This document shows positions 1 to 6,528 of a DNA stretch of 19,998 bases, in pieces; within the stretch, counting starts at the first letter, position 1, and each line of letters starts with the position of its first letter. A model generated the notes under the pieces. The model searched no databases, was not told the origin of the DNA, and was given only the letters and a program-made list of their open reading frames with translations. The DNA lies in assembly GCA_015494165.1 (NCBI GenBank), contig WGBS01000164.1:1-19998 (forward strand). The letters run 5' to 3'. Source of the stretch: Gammaproteobacteria bacterium (GTDB taxonomy: Bacteria; Pseudomonadota; Gammaproteobacteria; S144-34). The translations under genes were made by a program, and so were the position numbers.

Positions 1-65
1 ATGATGCCCTGGGCCGTGGGCGAGCGGCAGATGTTGCCGAGGCACACGAAGAGGATTCTGACCAC
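1..65 (-). CDS. Low-molecular-weight protein tyrosine phosphatase, 5' end only
   Basis: Only the first 21 codons are in the window; the gene runs off the left edge. Translating the minus strand from a GTG at 65-63 gives VVRILFVCLGNICRSPTAQ. This contains the family P-loop C-X5-R-S (CLGNICRS), in which the first Cys is the nucleophile and the Arg binds phosphate. These small cytoplasmic enzymes dephosphorylate phosphotyrosine and often act on tyrosine kinases of polysaccharide export. A GGAG at 78-75 sits 9 nt before the GTG and supports this start. In related genomes such a gene lies between murB and kdsB, which fits the position here. The P-loop makes the family secure; substrate and remaining domain are not visible. 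Confidence 0.85.
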   Translation of the reverse strand, partial: MVRILFVCLGNICRSPTAQGI

Positions 66-183
66 GTCGCGCTTCTCCCCTGGCAGCGGAGCGCGTATCT
101 TACGGGGACTCCGTCGCGTCCGCCACGCGGCCATCCGGGGCACCCATGACACCAGCCGCTTCCCCGCGCAGGAGCGCGCCCCC
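66..183. promoter_or_regulatory. Divergent intergenic region, probable promoter area
   Basis: This 118-bp gap separates the starts of the phosphatase (minus) and the small hypothetical gene (plus), so it should hold at least one promoter. The only AT-rich patch is GTATCTTAC at 95-103. It gives TATCTT on the plus strand (96-101) and TAAGAT on the minus strand (102-97), each 4-5 of 6 to the sigma-70 -10 consensus. I see no good -35 box for either direction. The assignment is inferred mainly from gene orientation. Confidence 0.35.
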
Positions 184-480
184 GTGAGCGCCGGGCCCGC
201 GCACTTTGACGACCCCGCACGCCTGCACGCCCTTGTCGGGCTGGAGCTCGACTGGGAGGGCCACCGCTGGCAGGTGATCGAGGTCTTGCCGGACGGGCCG
301 ACCGTCGTGCTGCAGGCCACCGACGGCGCGCGCGAGATCCAGGCCAACCAGCACGGGGAGGCCGCGCGGCGCGTGCCCCGCTGCCGGGAGGTGCCGGCCC
401 GCGACGCCGACGGCGGGCCGCATCCGGAGCTGCTCGCCCTGCTCGCCGCGGCGGGGCTGCTCGGCCCCGGCGCGCGCTAG
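184..480 (+). CDS. Small conserved-looking hypothetical protein
   Basis: A 98-residue protein that I cannot assign to a named family. The core reads like a small beta-barrel, with alternating hydrophobic residues (LELDWEGHRWQVIEVLPDG, then PTVVLQATD) and then IQANQHGEAARRVPR. The C-terminus is a short hydrophobic helix. There is no signal peptide or membrane segment. The frame is open from the window edge, but the GTG at 184 is chosen because AGGAG at 170-174 lies 9 nt upstream; the residues before it look like random GC-rich translation. It converges on kdsB, and the two stop codons overlap in the tetranucleotide CTAG at 477-480. It breaks what would otherwise be a continuous kdsB-phosphatase order. 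The protein looks real from composition and ribosome site; the function is unknown. Confidence 0.72.
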   Translation: MSAGPAHFDDPARLHALVGLELDWEGHRWQVIEVLPDGPTVVLQATDGAREIQANQHGEAARRVPRCREVPARDADGGPHPELLALLAAAGLLGPGAR

Positions 481-1250
481 CCGCCCGCCCGCAGCATCCC
501 CTCCGCGCGCAGCAGGTCGGCCTCGGTGTCGATGCCGGGCCCCGGCAGCTCGCGGGCCTCGTCGACGTAGATGCGCGCCCCGTGCCACAGGGCCCGGAGC
601 TGCTCCAGCGCCTCGGCGGCCTCGATGGGCGCCGGCGCCCAGCCGGCATAGCGGCGCAGGAAGCCCGCGCGGTAGGCATAGAGCCCCACGTGCCGCCACC
701 AGGGGCAGCCGGCGGGCAGCACCGGCGGCACGCCCTCGGCGAAGCCCTCACGGTGCCAGGGCACGGGCGCGCGGCTGAAGTAGAGGGCGAAGCCGCGCGC
801 GTCCAGCACCACCTTCACCACGTGGGGGTCGGCGAGCTCGGCCCCGTCGAGCAGCGGCACGCACAGGGTGGCCATGTCGGCCTCGGGCCTCGCCGCCAGC
901 GCCTCGGCGGCCTGGCGGGGCAGCACCGGCGGCAGGAAGGGCTCGTCCCCCTGCACGTTGACGACGACGGCCTCGTCCGGCCAGCCCTCGCGCTCGGCCA
1001 CCTCGGCGATGCGCTCGGTGCCGGAGCGGTGCCGCGGCGAGGTCATGACGGCGCGCACCGGCAGCCCCTCGAGGGCGGCGGCGACCTCGCGGTCGTCGAC
1101 CGCCACGATGACCTCCTGCGCCCCGCACTCGAGCGCGCGGCGGGCGACGTGGCGCACCAGCGGCTCGCCGCCGAGGGGCCGCAGCGGCTTGTCCGGCAGG
1201 CGCGTGGCGGCGCGCCGCGCCGGCACCACGACCCGGAAGGCGGCACCCAC
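477..1250 (-). CDS. kdsB: 3-deoxy-manno-octulosonate cytidylyltransferase (CMP-Kdo synthetase)
   Basis: This 257-residue cytoplasmic enzyme activates Kdo with CTP to CMP-Kdo, the donor for the inner core of lipopolysaccharide. Family motifs appear in order: the nucleotide-binding PARRAATRLPDKPL (10-23), SGTERIAEV (76-84), NVQGDEP (98-104), the Mg-binding segment YFSRAPVPW (157-165), HVGLYAYR (187-194), EQLRAL (216-221) and GIDTEADL (239-246). The length matches the usual ~250 residues. The start is GTG at 1250, four bases after the ycaR stop, with AGGAGGT 11 nt upstream. It is the last gene of a ycaR-kdsB pair and lies downstream of lpxK, so the locus combines Kdo activation with lipid A assembly. 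A minor oddity is Arg-Ala-Ala where most homologues have a Ser before Thr-Arg-Leu-Pro. Confidence 0.96.
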   Translation of the reverse strand: MGAAFRVVVPARRAATRLPDKPLRPLGGEPLVRHVARRALECGAQEVIVAVDDREVAAALEGLPVRAVMTSPRHRSGTERIAEVAEREGWPDEAVVVNVQGDEPFLPPVLPRQAAEALAARPEADMATLCVPLLDGAELADPHVVKVVLDARGFALYFSRAPVPWHREGFAEGVPPVLPAGCPWWRHVGLYAYRAGFLRRYAGWAPAPIEAAEALEQLRALWHGARIYVDEARELPGPGIDTEADLLRAEGMLRAGG

Positions 1251-1254
1251 CCGC

Positions 1255-1437
1255 CTACTCCACCTCCTCGTCCGCGGGCAGGCGGCGCGCCTCCTCCTCC
1301 AGCATGACGGGGATGCCGTCGCGGATCGGGAAGGCGAGGCGGTCGGCCTTGCAGACGAGCTCCTGCTCGGCCTTACGGTAGACGAGCGGGCCCTTGCACA
1401 GCGGGCACGCCAGGATCTCGAGCAGCTTCGGGTCCAT
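1255..1437 (-). CDS. ycaR: Trm112/YcaR-family small zinc-ribbon-like protein
   Basis: A 60-residue protein starting MDPKLLEILACPLCKGPL, the hallmark of the bacterial YcaR/Trm112 family. The Cys pair CPLC is at 11-14 and a third Cys (VCKADRLAFPIRDGIPVML) is at about 29. Only three Cys are present, so a full four-Cys zinc site is not seen, as in many bacterial members. Family proteins are small folding or activating partners; the bacterial role is poorly defined, but the gene is almost always next to kdsB and lpxK. The ATG at 1437 is preferred to longer in-frame extensions because GGGAG lies 6 nt upstream and the family starts exactly here. It is co-directional with kdsB, with a 4-nt gap, so the pair is very likely cotranscribed. 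Confidence 0.92.
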   Translation of the reverse strand: MDPKLLEILACPLCKGPLVYRKAEQELVCKADRLAFPIRDGIPVMLEEEARRLPADEEVE

Positions 1438-1532
1438 CGCTTGCTCCCGCAAAGTGGCGCGCGGGGGCGGGGCCCCGCGGCCGGCCAGACGGCCTAATAC
1501 CCTACACCACGCACGCCCCCTCGGGGCGAGGC
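1438..1532 (-). other. lpxK-ycaR spacer with two GC-rich hairpins
   Basis: This 95-bp spacer is the only real gap within the lpxK-ycaR-kdsB set. Just past the lpxK stop is CGCCCC-CTC-GGGGCG (1514-1528), a 6-bp stem with a 3-nt loop. A perfect 12-bp palindrome, GCGGGGCCCCGC, is at 1467-1478. Between them lies the AT-richer GTAGGGTATTAGG (minus strand, about 1505-1493), which could contain a weak -10. Neither hairpin has a U-tract, so I read them as possible pause or mRNA-end structures rather than intrinsic terminators. Confidence 0.4.
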
Positions 1533-2513
1533 TCAGACCCGCAGGCCGCGTTCGCGCAACCGCGCGAGCACGCGCTCGAGGATGCGCGGGTCCGCCTCCA
1601 CCTCGGCCTCCGCCGCCCAGGCCTCCGCGAGCCCGAGCCGCTCGCACTTGACCGCGTCCTTCTCGGTCATGACCACCGGCAGGCCGTCGCCGAAGGCGAG
1701 CTCGCGCGTGCGGAAGTCGTGGTGGTCGGGAAAGGCGTGCGGCACCACCTCGAGCCCCGCGCGCCGCAGCGACTCGAAGAAGCGTGCCGGGTGGCCGATG
1801 CCGGCGACGGCGTGCACGCGCCGTCCCCGCCAGGCCTCGAGCGGCTCGCGCACGCCGCCGTCGAGACGCCGCAGGGCCGTCAGGCGCAGCCGCATGCCGA
1901 GCTCGCCCGGGCCCGGCAGGCCGTTCGTGACGACGAGGTCCACCTCGCGCAGCCTGCGTGCGGGCTCGCGCAGCGGCCCCGCCGGCAGGCAGCGCCGGTT
2001 GCCCAGCCGCCGCACCCCGTCGAGGACGGCGACCTCCATGTCGCGCGCCAGGCGGAGGTGCTGGAGGCCGTCGTCGGAGAGCAGCACGTCACAGCGGTGG
2101 TGCTCGACGAGCGCGCGCGCCGCCGCCACGCGGTCCGGCCCCACCGCCATGGGGCAGCCGCAGGCGCGCGCGAGGAGCACCGCCTCGTCGCCCACCATGC
2201 GCGGGTCGCTGTCGGGACGCACCTGCTGCGGCCAGATGCGCGCGCGACCGCGGTAGCCGCGCGCGACGATGCCGACGCGCAGGCCGGCGTCGGCGAGCCC
2301 CCGCGCCAGCCAGGCGACGAGCGGCGTCTTGCCCGTGCCGCCGACGGTGACGTTGCCGACGACCACCACGGGTACCCCGACCTCCAGGGGGCGGCGCAGG
2401 CCGCGCCGGTAGGCCGCGCGCCGGGCCACCGCGGCGGCGCACCACAACCAGCCCAGCGGCGCGAGCGCCACGCCCGCCGGATAGTTGCCGTACCACCAGC
2501 GCTCGGGCCGCAT
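1533..2513 (-). CDS. lpxK: Tetraacyldisaccharide 4'-kinase
   Basis: LpxK phosphorylates the 4' position of the lipid A disaccharide at the inner face of the cytoplasmic membrane, giving lipid IVA. The 326-residue product has an N-terminal membrane-associated helix (about 11-32), the P-loop GNVTVGGTGKTP (53-64), ARGYRG (84-89), and the conserved DDGLQH (147-152). These are the family's nucleotide-binding and catalytic regions. The length is typical. The ATG at 2513 shares its A with the TGA of the upstream glycosyltransferase-like gene, a 1-nt overlap that implies translational coupling. The same frame stays open far upstream, but that stretch overlaps other genes and is a composition artefact. 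Together with msbA and kdsB it forms an LPS precursor cluster. Confidence 0.96.
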   Translation of the reverse strand: MRPERWWYGNYPAGVALAPLGWLWCAAAVARRAAYRRGLRRPLEVGVPVVVVGNVTVGGTGKTPLVAWLARGLADAGLRVGIVARGYRGRARIWPQQVRPDSDPRMVGDEAVLLARACGCPMAVGPDRVAAARALVEHHRCDVLLSDDGLQHLRLARDMEVAVLDGVRRLGNRRCLPAGPLREPARRLREVDLVVTNGLPGPGELGMRLRLTALRRLDGGVREPLEAWRGRRVHAVAGIGHPARFFESLRRAGLEVVPHAFPDHHDFRTRELAFGDGLPVVMTEKDAVKCERLGLAEAWAAEAEVEADPRILERVLARLRERGLRV

Positions 2514-3652
2514 CAGGCCGCCTCCGCCAACGCGACCAGCGCCTCGAGGTTCGCCTCCGCCCGCGCACGCTCCTGCCGGTAGCGCTGCGCCGCCCGCTCC
2601 CCTGCCTCGCGGCCCTGCTCCGGGTGCAGGCGCAGCTCCGCCCACCAGGCGAGCGCCTCGTGCGCGTCCGCGAGCGCCCGCACTCCGGGGCCGCGCAGGA
2701 CGTCCAGCTCGCGGCGTGCCTCGAGGCCCGCGCTCACCGGCACGCCCGCGGCTAGGGCCCGCCAGGCGACGAGCGCGTCCGCACGCTCCAGATGGACCGC
2801 CACCAACCGTGCGGCGACCGCCGCCGGGCCTGCGGGGTCGGTGCTGACCGCGAGCCCCTCCCGCACGGTCACGTCCTCGCCGTGCGTGAGGGGCGCCCCG
2901 AGCGCCGCGGCGAGCGCAGCGCCCTCCGCCGGGCTGGCCGCGCCCAGCCACAGCTCGGCCTCGTCCGCCAGGGCGCTCCCGCGCCAGGCGCGCGTCAGCG
3001 CCCCGGCCTCGTCCGCCTCGAGGCCGTGCAGCCAGTAGGCGGGGGCGGCGTCCGCGGCACGGCTTGCGGGAGGGCGTGCCAAGAGGACGGCCGGATCGGC
3101 CGGCGGCAGCACCCGGGCGCTGCCGCCGGCCTCCCGCCACGCCGCCGCCTCGGCGGCCGTGGCGGGCCAGACGAGCGCCGCCGTCCCGGAGCGCGGCGGA
3201 TCCCCCACCACCGCCAGCGGCACCGATGCCTCCGTCAGAAGGTGCGCGAGGTTGGGCCGTGGGCGCCCGACCGAGAGCACCAGGGAGGGCCGCAGGCGGG
3301 CGAGCGCGCGGCGCACGGCGAGCGGGGCATCGGCGGGGCCGTGCCCGAGCCTGACGCGGCGGCTCGCCGCGAGCGCCGCGGGGGCGAAGCCCGGATGCTC
3401 GCGCTCGTACGTGAGCGCGAGCCGCAGGCGGGGCCGGCGCGCATGGAGCGCGGCCGTCAGCTCCGCCGCCACGCGCAGCGCCTCCAGCGATCCGCCCGTG
3501 CGCACCCATACCAGCCGCCCGCGGCCGGGCGGGGCCTCCACCCAGCCCCACCGCGCGTCGGCACGCTCGTGGGCGCCGGCCATCCGGTCGCGCAGCCCGT
3601 GCAGCCAGAGCGCGAGGAGCGAGCCGCCGTGGGCATCAGCAAGGGGCGCCAT
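2513..3652 (-). CDS. Divergent Kdo-transferase-like (GT30/WaaA N-domain type) protein
   Basis: The 379-residue protein resembles the N-terminal half of WaaA/KdtA. GRLVWVRTGGSLEALRVA (45-62) aligns with the region around the catalytic Glu of WaaA (usual form H-x-x-S-x-G-E), so Glu57 may be equivalent. PADAPLAVRRALARLRPSLV (106-125) followed by RPNLAHLL and SVPLAVVGDPP matches the WaaA pattern of profile D.P..vrrfL..lrP, PNLL and IP..lvnar. The C-terminal half keeps an ALAAGVPV-like segment (300-306) and a terminal helical tail, but I do not find the GGHNPLEP-type donor-binding motif of true WaaA. ATG 3652 overlaps the msbA end by 17 nt, with no clear ribosome site, suggesting coupling. Position between msbA and lpxK indicates an LPS or lipid A role. 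Whether it is an active transferase is unknown. Confidence 0.7.
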   Translation of the reverse strand: MAPLADAHGGSLLALWLHGLRDRMAGAHERADARWGWVEAPPGRGRLVWVRTGGSLEALRVAAELTAALHARRPRLRLALTYEREHPGFAPAALAASRRVRLGHGPADAPLAVRRALARLRPSLVLSVGRPRPNLAHLLTEASVPLAVVGDPPRSGTAALVWPATAAEAAAWREAGGSARVLPPADPAVLLARPPASRAADAAPAYWLHGLEADEAGALTRAWRGSALADEAELWLGAASPAEGAALAAALGAPLTHGEDVTVREGLAVSTDPAGPAAVAARLVAVHLERADALVAWRALAAGVPVSAGLEARRELDVLRGPGVRALADAHEALAWWAELRLHPEQGREAGERAAQRYRQERARAEANLEALVALAEAA

Positions 3653-5399
3653 CGAGCTGGGTGCGGTAGAGGGCCGCGTACTCGCCGCCGCGGGCGAGCA
3701 GCTCGCCGTGCGTGCCGACCTCGGCCACGCGCCCCTCGCGCAGCACGACGATGCGGTCGGCGCGCTCGACCGTCGACAGGCGGTGGGCGATGACGAAGGT
3801 GGTGCGCCCCTCCATGAGGCGCTCCAGGGCCCGCTGCACGGCGCGCTCGGACTCGCTGTCGAGCGCCGCGGTGGCCTCGTCGAGGATGAGGATGGGCGCG
3901 TCCTTGAGGAGCGCGCGGGCGATGGCGATGCGCTGGCGCTGCCCGCCCGAGAGCCTGAGGCCGCGCTCGCCCACCACCGTGTCGAGGCCTTCCGGCAGGC
4001 GCTCGATGAACTCCCAGGCCTGGGCGGCGCGCGCGGCGGCCTCGATCGCGGCGCGGTCGGTGCGGTCGGCGCGCCCGTAGGCGATGTTCTCGGCGATGGT
4101 GGTGTTGAACAGCACAACGTCCTGCTCGACCAGGGCGATCTGCTCGCGCAGGTCGCGCAGGCGATACTCGCGCACGTCCACGCCGTCGAGCAGCACCGCC
4201 CCCGCGGTGGGCTCGTAGAAGCGCGGCAGCAGGCTGACCAGCGTCGACTTGCCCGCCCCGGAGCGCCCCACCAGTGCCACGACCTCGCCCGGCCGCGCCT
4301 CGAGGTCGATGCCGTCGAGGACCGGGCGCGCGCCGGGCTCGTAGGCGAAGCGCACCCCGCGATAGGCCACCTCGCCGCGGGCGCGCGCGAGCCGCCGCCG
4401 GCCCGTGTCGCGCTCCGGCGGGAGATCGAGCAGCTCGAAGACGCTCTCGCCCGCGGCGATGCCGCGCTGGAGCGTGGCGTTGACGGCGATGAGGCGCCGC
4501 AGCGGCGTCAGCATGAGGCCGAGGGCGGCGAGAAAGGAGACGAAGGTGCCGGGCGAGACGCGCTCCAGGAAGCCGCCGGTGGAGGCGAAGAGCAGGAGCC
4601 CTGCGATGGCCCCCACGGCCATGAGCTGCGTGAGCTGCACGCCGGCGACGGCCGTCACCGTGTGCTTGAGGTGCTGGCGCCGGTTGCGCTCGTTGACCGC
4701 CTCGAAGGCCGCGCGCTCCTGCGGCGCGCCGCCGAAGACCTTGATCACGCGGTGGCCGCGCACCGCCTCCTCGGCGATGTGGGCGACGTCGCCGATGGTG
4801 GCCTGTATGCGGCGGCTGATGCGGCGGAAGCGCCGCGCGACGACGGCCACCACCGCCACCAGCGGCGGGCCCACGAGGAGGACGGCGAGCGTGAGCAGCG
4901 GGCCGTGCCACAGCATCACCCCGAGCAGCGCGAGCACCGTGAGCGAGTCGCGCACCAGCACCACGACCGCGTCCGTGGTCGCCTGCGCCACCTGCTCGGT
5001 GTGGTAGGTGAAGCGCGCCACGAGCTGGCCCGAGGAGCCGCGGTCGAAGAAGGCGGCCGGCAGGCGCAGGAGGTGGGCGAAGAGCTCGCGCCGCAGGTCG
5101 CAGATGACGCCGCGGCCCACGTAGCTCATGCCGTACTGGTAGACGAGCGTCGCCAGCGCCCGCCCCAGCGCGACGGCGACGAGCGCGAGCGCCGCCCAGC
5201 GCATGGTGGCGGGATCGCGCGCGACGAAGGTCCCGTCGAGCAGCGGCTTCATGAGGGCGGCGAAGGCGCCGGAGGCCGCCGCATCACCCGCCATGCCGGC
5301 GAGCGCCGCGGCGAAGGCGGCGGTGTAGGGCTTGGCGTAGCGCAGCAGGCGGCGGTAGACGCCGGGCGCGCCGCGCGCGCCCGCGGAGCGCCGGCTCAA
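3636..5399 (-). CDS. msbA: Lipid A export ATP-binding/permease protein
   Basis: A 587-residue half-transporter of the ABC exporter type that flips lipid A-core across the inner membrane. The N-terminal membrane domain occupies about 20-310, with hydrophobic segments near 30-50, 68-88, 145-190 and 250-300. The nucleotide-binding domain follows: Walker A GRSGAGKST (378-386), Q-loop Gln426, signature LSGGQRQR (483-490), Walker B ILILDEAT (503-510) and the switch His539. The start is a TTG at 5399 that overlaps the exbD stop as TTGA, with AGGAG 5 nt upstream. The length is typical. Location next to lpxK and kdsB supports lipid A rather than drug export. The product ends within the start of the following gene. 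Confidence 0.94.
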   Translation of the reverse strand: MSRRSAGARGAPGVYRRLLRYAKPYTAAFAAALAGMAGDAAASGAFAALMKPLLDGTFVARDPATMRWAALALVAVALGRALATLVYQYGMSYVGRGVICDLRRELFAHLLRLPAAFFDRGSSGQLVARFTYHTEQVAQATTDAVVVLVRDSLTVLALLGVMLWHGPLLTLAVLLVGPPLVAVVAVVARRFRRISRRIQATIGDVAHIAEEAVRGHRVIKVFGGAPQERAAFEAVNERNRRQHLKHTVTAVAGVQLTQLMAVGAIAGLLLFASTGGFLERVSPGTFVSFLAALGLMLTPLRRLIAVNATLQRGIAAGESVFELLDLPPERDTGRRRLARARGEVAYRGVRFAYEPGARPVLDGIDLEARPGEVVALVGRSGAGKSTLVSLLPRFYEPTAGAVLLDGVDVREYRLRDLREQIALVEQDVVLFNTTIAENIAYGRADRTDRAAIEAAARAAQAWEFIERLPEGLDTVVGERGLRLSGGQRQRIAIARALLKDAPILILDEATAALDSESERAVQRALERLMEGRTTFVIAHRLSTVERADRIVVLREGRVAEVGTHGELLARGGEYAALYRTQLDGAPC

Positions 5400-5821
5400 C
5401 CCCCCTCCTCCGCCGCGCGCACCGTGGCGATCGAGAGGTGCTTGAAGCCCGCGCGTCCCGCCGCGTCCATGGCGCGCACCACGGCCTGGTGCTGGGCGCG
5501 GGCGTCGGCGCGGATCACGAGCGGCACGTCGTGCCGCCCGCGCGCCGCCTTCTCGATCGCGCGCCGCAGGGTCTGCACGCGGCGGTCGACGACCGCGCGG
5601 CCGTTGACGTAGTAGCGCCCGTCGGCGCTCACCGTCACCTCCACCGCCTGCGGCGGCTGCTCCACGGGCGCGCCGCCCGCCTCCGGGAGCTGCACCTTGA
5701 GCTCGGTCTCGCGCGTGAAGGTGGTCGAGACCATGAAGAAGATCAGCAGCAGGAAGACGACGTCGATGAGCGGCGTGAGGTTGATGTCGGGGTCCTCGCG
5801 CCGGCGCGGGCGCATGTTCAC
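5396..5821 (-). CDS. exbD: Biopolymer transport protein ExbD/TolR family
   Basis: The 141-residue protein has the standard ExbD layout: a short cytoplasmic tail rich in Arg, the membrane segment INLTPLIDVVFLLLIFFMV (13-31), and a periplasmic C-terminal domain. Asp20 in PLIDVVF is the membrane-embedded acidic residue that carries protons in this family. ExbD works with ExbB to couple the proton gradient to an outer-membrane energy transducer. The start is taken as GTG 5821 because it overlaps the exbB stop as GTGA, AGGAGG is 7 nt upstream, and the resulting N-terminus (xNMRPRRRE) matches family members. ATG 5815 is the alternative. No TonB gene is visible in this window, so the partner is not known here. 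Confidence 0.93.
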   Translation of the reverse strand: MNMRPRRREDPDINLTPLIDVVFLLLIFFMVSTTFTRETELKVQLPEAGGAPVEQPPQAVEVTVSADGRYYVNGRAVVDRRVQTLRRAIEKAARGRHDVPLVIRADARAQHQAVVRAMDAAGRAGFKHLSIATVRAAEEGG

Positions 5822-6444
5822 GTCTCGTCCTCCTCGCGCTCGCGCTGGCCGGCGAGCGCCTCGACGAGCTTGAGCGCCTCCTCCTCCATGCGCACCACGA
5901 GCTCGTCCACGCGCCCGCGCAGGTAGCGGTAGAACATGAGGCTCGGGATGGCCACGACCAGCCCCGCGGCGGTGGTGATGAGCGCCTGGGAGATGCCGCC
6001 GGCGAGCGCGGCCGGGTTGCCCACCCCCTGCGTGGTGATGGTCGTGAAGACCTTGATCATGCCGAGCACGGTGCCGAGCAGTCCGAGCAGCGGGCTGATG
6101 CCGGCGATGGTGCCGAGGGTGTTGAGGTAGCGCTCGAGCTCGTGCGCGACGTGGCGGCCCGTGTCCTCGACCGCCTCCTTCATGATCTCGCGCGGGTGGT
6201 GGCGGTTGACGAGCGCTGCGGCCAGCACCCGCCCCAGGGGCGAGCTCTCGCGCAGGGTGCGCAGGTGCGCCTGGTCGAGCTGGTCGCTGGTCGCCCAGCG
6301 CCAGGCCTGCGCCACCAGGTGCGGCGGCAGCACGCGCCGGCGCGCCAGCGCCCACAGGCGCTCGCCGACGATCGCGAGCGCGATCACCGAGCAGGCCAGG
6401 ATGGCGACCATCACCCAGCCGCCCGCGATCACCAGCTCCAGCAC
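5818..6444 (-). CDS. exbB: MotA/TolQ/ExbB proton channel family protein
   Basis: A 208-residue inner-membrane protein with three predicted membrane segments (about 9-30, 112-134 and 155-175). It has the conserved family stretch GTIAGISPLLGLLGTVLGMI (111-130), followed by the segment with the conserved TTAAGLVVAIPS (157-168). It forms the proton channel with ExbD, the next gene, which overlaps by 4 nt (GTGA). GTG 6444 is chosen because GGAGGT lies 6 nt upstream and the protein then starts with its first membrane helix. Longer in-frame extensions run into comEC. The C-terminal tail is highly charged (REREEDET). It is the first gene of a five-gene overlapping set ending with lpxK. Confidence 0.94.
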   Translation of the reverse strand: MLELVIAGGWVMVAILACSVIALAIVGERLWALARRRVLPPHLVAQAWRWATSDQLDQAHLRTLRESSPLGRVLAAALVNRHHPREIMKEAVEDTGRHVAHELERYLNTLGTIAGISPLLGLLGTVLGMIKVFTTITTQGVGNPAALAGGISQALITTAAGLVVAIPSLMFYRYLRGRVDELVVRMEEEALKLVEALAGQREREEDET

Positions 6445-6498
6445 CGTAGCACCTCCGATCGGGCCTTCCCTGCGCGCCCTGCGCGCGGCCGTCGCGCA

Positions 6499-6528
6499 AT
6501 GATACCCGCGCGCGCCGCGGCGCGTCAG
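6499..6528 (-). promoter_or_regulatory. Candidate sigma-70 promoter ahead of exbB
   Basis: Reading the minus strand, TATCAT at 6504-6499 is a 5-of-6 match to the -10 box. CTGACG at 6528-6523 is a 4-of-6 match to the -35 box, with an 18-nt spacer. The -35 overlaps the comEC stop codon. A perfect 14-bp palindrome CGCGCCGCGGCGCG (6511-6524) lies largely in the spacer, though in DNA this GC-rich it may be chance. Transcription would start near 6492, about 48 nt before the exbB GTG, and would serve the exbB-lpxK set. Confidence 0.55.

Noticed and set aside
2514..3551. Extension of the lpxK frame by ~346 codons upstream
   Set aside because: It overlaps the glycosyltransferase-like gene and reads as low-complexity Ala/Gly/Arg; LpxK normally begins at the chosen ATG.
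3159..5612. An 817-codon open frame on the plus strand opposite msbA
   Set aside because: It lies antisense to msbA, exbD and the Kdo-transferase-like gene, is rich in Arg/Ala/His, has no motifs, and is a side effect of very high GC (few stop codons).
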